Assembly: GCF_017591425.1 (NCBI RefSeq)
Contig: NW_024467121.1
Location: 21,340,707 to 21,404,706, forward strand
Length of the DNA stretch: 64,000 bases
Source of the DNA: Ochotona curzoniae
Taxonomy: Eukaryota; Chordata; Mammalia; Lagomorpha; Ochotonidae
Reading direction: 5' to 3'
The translations under genes were made by a program, and so were the position numbers. The notes beneath the pieces were generated by a model. That model worked only from the letters and a program-made list of their open reading frames with translations. It made no database searches and was not told where the DNA came from. Below are positions 56,195 through 64,000 of this stretch, piece by piece. Each line of letters opens with the position of its first letter. Positions within the stretch are counted from its first letter, which is position 1.

Positions 56195-56835
56195 TTAATT
56201 TGGACTGGACATTTTAAGGGTTTTTTTGTTTTCTTAAATTGTGGTAAAATATGCATACCATAAGATGGACATTTCAAACGTTTTTCGAGATATAGCTCAG
56301 TGGAATTAGGTAAACCTACATAGTGCAGCCATTACCACCAGTGAGCCCCAAAACCATTTCAGCATTCTTTATTAAAACTCTATCTAATTCCTCCGATTGT
56401 GGTCACCATTATTCTCCTTTCTGTCTTTATTAATTTGACTGTCCTAGGTACCGTCTGTCAGTAGAATAATGTATTTGGCTCTTTGTGTCTGACTTGTTTC
56501 ACTTAGTATAGTGTTTCCATGTTATAGGATATGTGGTAATTTTGTGTCACTCTAAGGCTGAATAATACTCCCTTGTATACCACAGTTTGTGTATCCATTT
56601 TATCATTGGACATTTGGTTTCTTCTACTTTGTGTATTGTGAAAAATGCTACCATGAATATTAATTTGGAAATATCTCTTCAGGTCCCTCTTTTCAGCCCT
56701 TTAGGGTATACCTAGAAGTAGAATTACCAGATCATGTGGTAATTCTACTTTTAATTTTTTTCAGGAATTGGAATACCACTTTGTATAATATATGTAGTAT
56801 TTTGTATTCCAACAAATAGTACACAGTGATTTCAA
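56195..56835 (-). mobile_element. ancient L1, antisense, piece 1 (TFB2M intron 4)
   Basis: GACTTGTTTCACTTAGTATAG, GGCTGAATAATACTCCCTTG, TTTTATCATTGGACATTTGG and CCTAGAAGTAGAATTACCAG follow the reverse L1M 3' UTR and ORF2 end in order. Confidence 0.85.
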
Positions 56836-56847
56836 TCTCTACCTTTT

Positions 56848-57178
56848 TTTTTTAAAGATTTATTTATTTATTGGAAAGTCAGATATACAGAGAGGAGGAG
56901 AGACAGTGAGGAAGATCTTCCGTCCGTTGATTCACTCCCCAAGTGAGCGCAATGGCCGATGCTATACTGATCCAGAGCCAGGATCCAGGAACTTCTTCCG
57001 GGTCTCCCGCACAGGTGCAGGTTCCCAAAGTCTTGGGCCGTCCTTGACTGCTTTCCCAGGACACAAGCAGGGAGCTGGATGGGAAGTGGAGCTGCTGGGA
57101 TTAGAACCAGGGCCCATATGGAATCCTGGTGCGTTCAAGACAAGGATTTTAGCCGCTAGGCCACGCTGCCAGGCCCAG
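56848..57178 (-). mobile_element. CSINE, antisense, young, inside the L1
   Basis: Exact target duplication TCTCTACCTTTT at 56836-56847 and 57179-57190. The body ends CCACGCTGCCAGGCCC. Confidence 0.96.
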
Positions 57179-57190
57179 TCTCTACCTTTT

Positions 57191-57355
57191 CTTACCAATA
57201 CTTTTTTTTTTTTTTCAGAATACTCAACCTTATGATATGAAGTAATATTTCACTGATTTCAACTTAGATTTACATTTTCATAATAGTCAATGTTGAGCAT
57301 CTTTTCATGTGTCTATTAACCATTTATAAATCTTTAGAGATATGTTGATGATGTT
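57191..57355 (-). mobile_element. ancient L1, antisense, piece 2
   Basis: TTGAGCATCTTTTCATGTG and TCTATTAACCATTTATAAATC continue the reverse L1 ORF2 text. Confidence 0.75.
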
Positions 57356-57359
57356 TATT

Positions 57360-57655
57360 TTCTTAAAGAGTTACAGAAAAAAACATGGGTAGAGATTTTT
57401 ATGCTGCTGGTTTGCTGGTTAACTCTCCAAATGGCCACAACAGCTGGAGCTGGGCCTATTCAGAGCCGGAAACTTCTTCCAGGTGTTTCGAGTGGGTGTA
57501 GGGGCCCCAAGACTTGAGCCATTTTTCTCTGCTTTCCCAGGCTGTAAGCAAGGAAGTGGATCAGAAGAGGAACTTCTGGGACATGGGCCTGCATCTAAAT
57601 GAGATGCCGGCACCACATTTGAAGGCTTAGTCTACTATACCAGGCACCATCTGCA
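57360..57655 (-). mobile_element. old CSINE, antisense, inside the L1
   Basis: CTTAAAGAGTTACAGAAAAAAAC to CTACTATACCAGGCACC. Confidence 0.78.
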
Positions 57656-57728
57656 ACCATCATGTTTTTGTTTTCTTTTGCTCTTGCTATGTAGGTCTTG
57701 ATCAATTTTAAGTTAAATTTCATATTTC
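57656..57728 (-). mobile_element. ancient L1, antisense, piece 3
   Basis: GTAGGTCTTGATCAATTTTAAG followed by TTAAATTTCATATTT, reverse L1 ORF2. Confidence 0.65.
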
Positions 57729-58059
57729 GGGCCCGGCACGATGGTGCAAGTGGTTAAGGTCCTCACCTTGCATGGCCGGGATCCCATATGGGCGCCGGTT
57801 CTATCCCAGCAGCCCCGCTTCCCTTCCAGCTCCCTGCCTGTGGCCCGGGAAAGCAGTCGAGGACGGCCCAAGGCTTTGGGACCCTGCACCTGCGTGGGAG
57901 ACCCGGAAGAGGCTCCTGGCTTCGGATTGGCATAGTATCGGCCATTGCGCTCACTTGGGGAGTGAATCATCAGACGGAAGATCTTCCTCTCTGTCTCTCC
58001 TCTCTGTATATCCGCCTTTCCAATTAAAAAAATAATAAAAATAAATCTTTAAAAAAAAT
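57729..58059 (+). mobile_element. CSINE, sense, young, inside the L1
   Basis: GGGCCCGGCACGATGGTGC to AAATAAATCTTTAAAAAA. Target duplication TTTCATATTT at 57718-57727 and 58060-58069. Inverted relative to the young copy 550 bp upstream. Confidence 0.96.
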
Positions 58060-58069
58060 TTTCATATTT

Positions 58070-58330
58070 GATTTCAGATAAACTACTTCATTTTTTACAT
58101 GTAGGTATCTAGTTTTTCCCAGTACCATTGATTGAACAAACAAATTCGCTCCTTTGGGTGGTTTTGACACCTTTGTCAAAAATCCCTTAACATTGAATAT
58201 CAAGCAGTTGAACTTGTCAGGATCACTGTCTCATGTAGGGATACCTGCGTTTACATTTAAAAAAACAATCATTTGGCTATATGAGTATGTTTTGAGGGTC
58301 TTTTTATAGGCAGTATAAAAATATTTAGTG
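58070..58330 (-). mobile_element. ancient L1, antisense, piece 4
   Basis: TTTTTCCCAGTACCATTGATTG and GACACCTTTGTCAAAAATC follow on from piece 3 in L1 order. Confidence 0.75.
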
Positions 58331-58382
58331 GGGTAAGTTCAGCCTGTGAGCCTACAGGCTGAAAAAGCCCATGAAATCATTT

Positions 58383-58690
58383 GGTCTGGGATTGGCACTG
58401 TGGGGTAGCACATGAAGACACCAGCTGCAGTGCCAGTTTGAGTCCCAGCTATTCTGTTTGCTATCCAGCTCCCTGCCTCTGTGCCTGCACATGGCCCAAG
58501 CGCTTGCGCTGCTGTCACTCACCTGGGAGGCCAGGATGGAGTCCGAGTGCTGCCTTTGGCTAGACCCACCCGTGGCCACCAGGGCCTTATGGGAAGTGCG
58601 CCATTTCTCTCTCCTTTCTCTCTATACTTCTGCCTTTTAGAGACTAAGTAGTCCATTTTAAAAAGGAAAAATAAATAAATAAATCATTTG
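58383..58690 (+). mobile_element. old CSINE, sense, TFB2M intron 4
   Basis: TCTGGGATTGGCACTGTGGGG to AAAAATAAATAAATAAATC. Confidence 0.8.
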
Positions 58691-59030
58691 GCCTTTCACC
58701 AACAAGGCTATCGCTGATGAGATCTAAGATTGAATAAATATCTTGCCAGTGAGAGAGTAACCTGTGCTGCTTGTACCTGGAAGCTTTTGTGTGCAATTAC
58801 CTCCCTTTGTATTCGCTTGCTGTTCACTGAGGTAGTATCTCGTCCTTCAAGGCTCAGCCTTAGCCACTTTGGGCTCTGAATTTAATAGAGTACCGGAAAA
58901 GTACTTCACACACACATGCCCTTTTCCACAATATGTGCTAGATATGATTAATTATTTATATAATTGCCTATTATTTTTCTGCTCTGCTATGTCATAGAAT
59001 CCATAGCACAGAAATTGCTTTTTTTACTTA
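58691..59030. other. TFB2M intron 4, no element recognised
   Basis: Unique-looking. (TA)n at 59037-59053 adjoins the next SINE. Confidence 0.4.
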
Positions 59031-59053
59031 TACATAACTATATATATATATAT

Positions 59054-59363
59054 TTTTTTTTTTAATTGCAAAGTCAGATATACAGAGAGAGAGAAAGAGA
59101 GGAAGATCTTCCTTCCATTAATTATTCCCCAGGTGGCTGCAGTGGCCGGAGCTGAGCCAATCCAAAGCCAAGAGCCAGGAGCTTCATCAAGGTCTCCCAC
59201 AAGGGTGCAAGGTTCCAAGGCTTTGGGTTGTCCTCGACTTCCTTTCCAGGTCACAGGCAGGGAGCTGGATGGGAAACAGGACTGCAGGAACAAGAACCGG
59301 CACCAGTATTGGATTCTGGTGCACACAAGGCAGGATGCTTGCTGCTAGGCTACTGGGCTGGGC
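59054..59363 (-). mobile_element. CSINE, antisense, TFB2M intron 4
   Basis: T-run and AATTGCAAAGTCAGATATACAG to GGCTACTGGGCTGGGCCC. Confidence 0.92.
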
Positions 59364-59626
59364 CCTCTGTTTCATTTTATTAATGAAAACATTCCCTGTT
59401 GGACCACACAATTAACAGAAATCAGTCTGAAATGCACTAAATTTTAAGTGTATTGTATGGTATCTTTGCAAAGCAGGAGTTTTAAAAGACTTTGAAATAA
59501 AGATTTTGCATTTAAGTCTAGTTTTCTTAAAATTCTAGATGCTATTTGGTTATTACTAATAAAAACAAATGTTTGATTTATTATACTTGTATGATCTATG
59601 TAATCTTTTATATCTTTCTCTACTAG

Positions 59627-59716
59627 AAATTAATGGCAAATCCCAGAAATCCAAGCTCCTATCAAGTGTTAAGTGTGCTCTGGCAAGTAGCGTGTGAGAT
59701 TAAGGTTCTACACATG
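59627..59716 (+). CDS. TFB2M: TFB2M exon 5 (codons 233-262)
   Basis: Acceptor TTTCTCTACTAG, donor GTAAGT. Thirty whole codons encode [20 protein letters not shown] followed by [10 protein letters not shown]. Human has KLMADPGNPDLYHVLSVIWQ and [10 protein letters not shown]. This is the core helix and strand before the C-terminal domain that contacts mitochondrial RNA polymerase and DNA. Confidence 0.95.
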
Positions 59717-59756
59717 GTAAGTAAAGCTCATGTCATTTTTAGCAGAGCCTGTTTTC

Positions 59757-59860
59757 GGGGAGCATGGGTGTTTGGTGCAGCAGTTAAGCTGCCAGCTCCC
59801 ACTTGGATGTGACATGTGAATATCTTAACTGCCAGACTCACTTTGGGGATTTTGGTCTTT
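59757..59860 (+). mobile_element. CSINE head fragment, sense, TFB2M intron 5
   Basis: GGGAGCATGGGTGTTTGGTGC, CAGTTAAGCTGCCAGCTCCC. Truncated. Confidence 0.5.
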
Positions 59861-60285
59861 TAACTACATCAGTTATGATTTAATAAACCCATTCTAATTT
59901 TGAAACTTTTTCTTTATAGAATTATTTTTCAGAATTTTAGGTTTTAGAACTGTTGGGTTACTTTTTAAAAGTGCTTCATGTATAACATTGTTGGTGCAAA
60001 GTTAATAATTGCTAACCTGAGATGTCTGTTTGTATTTGTCCTGTACCACATTCAATTCAGTTTGATTAAAAGGCTTTTCTAATATGATAGGATGAAAAAA
60101 GCCTTAGTGTTGATCTAGTAACCCTTAAGCTACTGATTCTGACTATAATATGGAAATGTTAACTGTTAAAATCATCTTTCTGGCAAAATTACATGAAGAG
60201 TAACTCTCCGTTATTGAAGTAGCAGAGTTGCTGATAATCAGGGTAGAAATTTGGCCCTTTATTTCTTGATGTGAAATGAGAGTGG
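59861..60285. other. TFB2M intron 5, no element recognised
   Basis: Unique AT-rich sequence. Confidence 0.4.
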
Positions 60286-60289
60286 GAGT

Positions 60290-60515
60290 TTAGGTTGACA
60301 GGATGCTTGTGTCCTGTAATGGAGGGCCTGGGTTGGATTCCCAATTCTGGACACTAGTGCAGGTCCTGAGGGGCAGCAGGGATGACTGAAGCCACTTGGT
60401 TCCTGCCACTCAACATGCATGGTGACCTGGATTGAGTTCCCCAGCTTTGGAAAGTGACCCTTCAGAGGGAAATCTGTCCCTTGTCTCTCTGCCTGTTAAA
60501 TAAATAAATAGGTTT
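60290..60515 (+). mobile_element. old CSINE, sense, shortened, TFB2M intron 5
   Basis: GGGCCTGGGTTGGATTCCC, GACCTGGATTGAGTTCC, TTAAATAAATAAATAGG. Confidence 0.7.
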
Positions 60516-60637
60516 TATTATGTCAAGTTAGACATAATAAAATCATGTAACCTGGATTTAGCTCATAAGCAGGCTGTCTTTGAAGGTAGTAATAACATCA
60601 GACACTTTGAACAAACAGTGGTAAAAGAAGTATTCTG

Positions 60638-60955
60638 GGGCTCGGTGCAGTAACCTAGCGGCCAAAGTCCTTGCCTTGCACATGTCAGGATGTTATATGG
60701 GCACTGGTTGGTATCCTGGCTGCTTTGCTTCCCATCCAGCTTCCTGCTTGTGCCCTGGGAAAGCAGTGGAGGACGGCCCAAAGCCTTGGGACCCTGCGTT
60801 CTCGTGGGAGACCCTGAAGAGGCTCCTGACTCCTGGCTTCAAATCAGCTCAGCTCCGGCTGTTGCAGTCATTTGGGGAGTCATCAAACAAAAGTTCTTCC
60901 TCTCTGTCCCTCTTCCTATATATGACTTTCCAATAAAAAGGTATTAAAAAAAAAA
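60638..60955 (+). mobile_element. CSINE, sense, TFB2M intron 5
   Basis: GGGGCTCGGTGCAGTAACCTAGC to CAATAAAAAGGTATTAAAA. AAGAAGTATTCTG precedes it (60627) and AAGAAGTATTCTGAG follows it (60968), an exact target duplication. It ends ~50 bp before exon 6. Confidence 0.95.
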
Positions 60956-61007
60956 TATTTTGAGAAAAGAAGTATTCTGAGTTTGATTTTGTTTTTTCTC
61001 CCTCAAG

Positions 61008-61070
61008 GAACCTTGGTCATCATTTGATGTGTATATCCAAAATGGGCAGCTGGAAATGCCAAAGCGTAAG
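61008..61070 (+). CDS. TFB2M: TFB2M exon 6 (codons 263-283)
   Basis: Acceptor TTTTCTCCCTCAAG, donor GTGAGA. Twenty-one codons, EPWSSFDVY then IQNGQLEMPKRK. Human has EPWSSFDIYTRKGPLENPKRR. The EPWSSFD motif is diagnostic. The second half is a variable loop. Confidence 0.93.
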
Positions 61071-61184
61071 GTGAGAAAATACCTTTTTCTTCGTCCTCAT
61101 TAATGAAACCACTTTTATTTTCCTTGAGTTTATCTGGTTTTCTGTATTTATTGTGAGTTTGGATTTTGTTTGTTTGTTTGTATA

Positions 61185-61480
61185 TATGGGTGGATTTTGC
61201 AGAGCGACAAGTAGACAAAAGTCCCCATCCATTGTTTCACTCTCCAGATGTCCCCACAGCTGCAGGTGGGCAAGCCCAAATCAGGGAGTCAAGAATTCAG
61301 TCAACTCAGTCCAGGTCTCCCAGTTGGGTCCCAGAGAGGCCAGCACCTTGCTGCCTCCTGTCACGTGCATGAGCATGAAGCTTGAGTCAGAAGTGAAGCC
61401 AGGGTTCAGTTCCAGGCACTCCGACATGGGATGTGGGTTTCCCCATCAGCAGCTTAACTCATAGGCCAGATGCCATCCCT
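61185..61480 (-). mobile_element. old CSINE, antisense, TFB2M intron 6
   Basis: GGATTTTGCAGAGCGACAAG, GGTCTCCCAGTTGGGTCCC, CTCATAGGCCAGATGCC. Confidence 0.65.
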
Positions 61481-61687
61481 GAACTTTTAGTTTTAAAGTG
61501 AAAATGTTTTTAAGTGTATCTTACTAGTTTTAATAATGGTATTGTTTTGAAAGAGAAATGTATCTGTCAACAATTCTGCAATGTAGTAGTAGGCTTAAAG
61601 AATATCACTTTCCTTTTCATCTTTTTAAATGGTGATACATTTCAAATTTAGGAATTATAATCATTTTCATATTCAGCTAGGGTTTTT

Positions 61688-61998
61688 TTTAAAGATTTAT
61701 TTTATTTTTATTGCAAAGTCAGGTATACAGAGAGGAGGAGAGACAGAGAGGAAGATCTTCTGTCCGATGATTCACTCCCCAGATGACTGCAACAGCTGGT
61801 GCTGTGCCTATCTGGAGCCAGGAGCTCTTCCAGGTCTTCCACACGGATGCAGGGTCCCAAGGGTTTGGGCCGTCCAGGCCACAAGCAGGGAGCTGGATGG
61901 GAAGTGGGGCTGCCGGGATTAGGACCGGCGCCCACATATGGGATCCCGGTGCATTCAAGACAAGGACTTTAGCTTGCTAGGCCATTGCGCCAGGCCCA
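61688..61998 (-). mobile_element. CSINE, antisense, TFB2M intron 6
   Basis: TTTTTAAAGATTTATTTTATTTTTATTG (as TTTAAAGATTTATTTTATT) to GCCATTGCGCCAGGCCC. TCAGCTAG flanks both sides. A ~17-bp deletion removes the TGACTGCTTTCCC block. Confidence 0.94.
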
Positions 61999-62469
61999 TA
62001 ATCAGCTAGTTTTAACTAAAAGTGAATTCTTGCCTCATTGGTCAGCTGGAAATTTGTAGTGCCGCTATTTCTTAGATAGTTGAATTCACCAGTAGCTGTG
62101 CAACTTTTACCCAAGGATTAGGAGTTTTATTTTTGTTTTGGTTTTCCCCCATCTGAAATACTGAAGTGGTCTTCGATTTAGTTTATCTAGGGGCTGTTTG
62201 TGAGATTCTAATAAATTAGCTGAAATTTCAAAAATATTTTTAGACTCAAGAAGCTCTACTTGTAGGACAGAATGAAAATGTTGGGCTAATTTCAATGTAT
62301 CACTTCAATCTGAAGATACCACTTATTTCTTCACTTAGACTTGAAACCAAAGGAAAGGGCAAAATTGTTCGTTTAGAAATGGTCTGATGTCAAAATGACC
62401 AGTTTCCATGCTGATTTTTATTCTGTTTATAAGATGTGAGCTATATTGTCTCAAAGGTTAGATTAGGAG

Positions 62470-62605
62470 GATGGGCATTGAGCCTTAGCAGGTAAGCGGC
62501 TCGTATTTGGCATGTTCATTGTGCCCCAGTGAGTTAGTGCACTGCTTAATCACCAACATCCCATGTGGAGTGCCTATTTCCAGTTCTGACTACTCTTGTT
62601 TTTTT
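62470..62605 (+). mobile_element. old CSINE, sense, first part (interrupted)
   Basis: GCGGCTCGTATTTGGCATG, CATCCCATGTGGAGTGCC, CCAGTTCTGACTACTC. Continues at 62906. Confidence 0.6.
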
Positions 62606-62614
62606 TTCCCCTAA

Positions 62615-62905
62615 ACGGAATAATTTATTTTATTTTATGTTTTATTTTATTTCTATTTGAAAGGCAGAGTTTAAAGAGAGAAAGGAAAGACAGATCTTTC
62701 CTCTCCTGGTTCACTTCCCAAGTGGCTGCAAAGTGCCACTAGCCCCCTCCCTGTCTCCCACATGGGTGCAAGGGCCCAACAACATGAGGCATCCTCTGCT
62801 GCTTTCACAGGCCATGAGCAAGAAGCTGGATCAGAAGCAGAATAGCTGGGACTTAAACCAGAAGCAAAGCAGAAGTTTAGCTTACCACACTACAGCACCG
62901 GCCCT
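62615..62905 (-). mobile_element. CSINE, antisense, inserted into an older sense CSINE
   Basis: TTATTTCTATTTGAAAGGCAG to CCACACTACAGCACCGGCCC. Confidence 0.82.
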
Positions 62906-63115
62906 GCTCTGCACTGCTAACCCAGCTTCCTGCTAATGTGCTAGGGAGGCAGTGGTTGATAGCCCAAGTCCTTGAGTTCCTGTCACACACGTGGGAGGCC
63001 CAGATAAAGTTCCTGTTTCCTGATTTCAGCTGGCCTAGCCTTGACTGCAGACATTTGGAGAGTAAACCTGTGGGTGGAAGATCTCTTTGTCATCTTGTCT
63101 TAAAAAATTAATAAC
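62906..63115 (+). mobile_element. old CSINE, sense, continuation of 62470
   Basis: CTAACCCAGCTTCCTGC, GTGGGAGGCCCAGATAAAG, GGTGGAAGATCTCTTTG, in the order expected after the CCAGTTCTGACTAC break. Confidence 0.68.
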
Positions 63116-63149
63116 TCTTTAAAAACTAGACTATCCTGTATCAGAATTC

Positions 63150-63320
63150 TTGGGATATGATTCTTAACTCCTAACTCCTGCTTCCTACTAACACAGACTC
63201 CAGGAAACAGGGATAATAGCTCAACTAATGGGGTTCTTGCCATGTTGACTGTTGTGGGTATTTGGAAATTGAACCAGTGAGTAGAAGCTCTTGCTGTCTT
63301 TCAAGTAAATAAACAAAAGA
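63150..63320 (+). mobile_element. old CSINE 3' part, sense
   Basis: CTCCTGCTTCCTACTAAC, GGAAATTGAACCAGTGAG, CTTTCAAGTAAATAAAC. Confidence 0.6.
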
Positions 63321-63504
63321 CCAGAAAGCAAGTTTTTAAGCAAATAGAATAGAAAAAAGTTGGGGGGGAGGTTAGATAATATCAATAGAGACTTTCCCAG
63401 TTATCTTCCAGAATGAACAGACAAATGCAAGACTTTCACATTCTTTGCAATGACAAGATCTAAAGCTAAGAATGTATTTTAGGACAAATTTAATGTCATT
63501 TTTG

Positions 63505-63580
63505 GTAAAGATTTTATTCAATTACTGAAAGGTAGAGTGAAAGGGAATGGGAGACAGAAAAATCTTCCTTCAGTGCAGAC
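63505..63580 (-). mobile_element. CSINE tail fragment, antisense
   Basis: AAAGATTTTATTCAATTACTG and GGGAGACAGAAAAATCTTCC. Only the tail is recognisable, ~150 bp before TFB2M exon 7. Confidence 0.45.
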
Positions 63581-63726
63581 AACTCCAAGAAAAGGCCCAG
63601 GTAAAGAGTGGCTATGGCTCTCTGATGATTGTGCCTTCCAACACATAGCTTGAAGGAACAAATGAACCAGTGTCATGCTCTGACAATCATTTATGACTAA
63701 CACAGTTTATTTTCCCTTCTCTCCAG

Positions 63727-63887
63727 GATTCATTAGAGCTAATACAACAGAACATGTATTTTGTTCAAATGACTCCTCGTCGAAATTTATTTACCGAAAA
63801 TTTAACTCCTATTAACTATGATGTATTTTTTCATATGGTGAAGCACTGTTTTGGGAAGCGCAGTGCAAGGCTAATAGAACATTTAAA
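63727..63887 (+). CDS. TFB2M: TFB2M exon 7 (codons 284-336 and two bases of 337)
   Basis: Acceptor CCCTTCTCTCCAG, donor GTAAGT directly after TTAAA. It encodes DSLELIQQNMYFVQMTPRR, NLFTENLTPINYDVFFHMVK and HCFGKRSARLIEHLK. NLFT.NLTP.NY..FFH and KHCFG are conserved with human. The exon forms most of the C-terminal helical domain. Length 161 nt, leaving phase 2. The final exon is outside the window, so the gene is cut by the window edge and not broken. Confidence 0.95.
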
Positions 63888-64000
63888 GTAAGTAAAAAAT
63901 AATAAAATTAACAATAATCGCAGTAACAATGCAAGAATTATTTTTTATGAACGTGTGTTTTTTATGTTTTGGTGAAGAGGGTGAGGTTAGCATGTTTTCA

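Larger units (their letters stand above)
49942..63887 (+). other. TFB2M: TFB2M gene, exons 1-7 of 8
   Basis: Mitochondrial transcription factor B2 assists mitochondrial RNA polymerase in promoter melting at mtDNA promoters. It descends from the KsgA/Dim1 rRNA adenine dimethyltransferases. Seven exons join in one open frame of 1010 nt (336 codons plus two bases). All introns follow the GT..AG rule: 1086, 4073, 316, 3514, 1291 and 2656 bp. Human TFB2M has 396 residues, so about 60 residues (exon 8) remain beyond the window. No frameshift or internal stop was seen, so the gene appears intact as far as it is visible. Confidence 0.95.

Overview
The window is nuclear genomic DNA from a mammal, almost certainly a lagomorph. 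It is dense with tRNA-derived C-type SINEs (CSINE: A-box-like GTGGC..AGTGG head, B-box-like GGTTCTAATCC, T/C-rich 3' third, AATAAATCTTTAAA tail). The youngest copies differ from the rabbit consensus as I remember it (for example a CACTTGGGGAGTGAATCATCGGACGGAAGATC-type 3' third, split here by recall only), which makes pika (Ochotona) more likely than rabbit. The species is an inference.

Two protein-coding genes are present and lie head to head. CNST (consortin) is on the minus strand. Its 5' end is in the CpG-rich block near 49.4-49.5 kb, its start-codon exon is at 21478-21913, and a further coding exon is at 4703-4908. The rest of the gene lies beyond base 1. TFB2M (mitochondrial transcription factor B2) is on the plus strand. 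It starts at 49942, and seven exons (codons 1-336 plus two bases) fall in the window; the last exon lies beyond base 64000. About 490 bp separate the likely CNST first-exon donors from the TFB2M start. That stretch carries NRF-1-like, ETS/GABP-like and YY1-like sites, as expected of a bidirectional housekeeping promoter. The same CNST/TFB2M head-to-head order is known in human 1q44.

Layout: 1-21477 is CNST intronic DNA with two or three coding exons and many SINEs, including a solo LTR inserted into a SINE. 21478-21913 is CNST exon 2. 21914-49400 is the large CNST intron 1, with SINEs, L1 relics, a mariner-like MITE, a candidate LTR and a GC-rich two-copy repeat of unknown origin. 49030-50260 is the CpG island and shared promoter. 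50246-63726 holds TFB2M introns 1-6, packed with SINEs and one L1 broken up by later insertions. No tRNA, rRNA, CRISPR or microbial system is present.

The most interesting observation is an 88-codon open segment (5164-5427, minus) between the recognised CNST coding exons. It has good splice sites and 1-1 phase symmetry, so it can be included without changing the reading frame. The 725-residue human consortin, as I remember it, has no equivalent. Other points are two tiny upstream ORFs before the CNST start, one of which ends in a TAATG overlap with the main ATG, and several clear nested-insertion histories.
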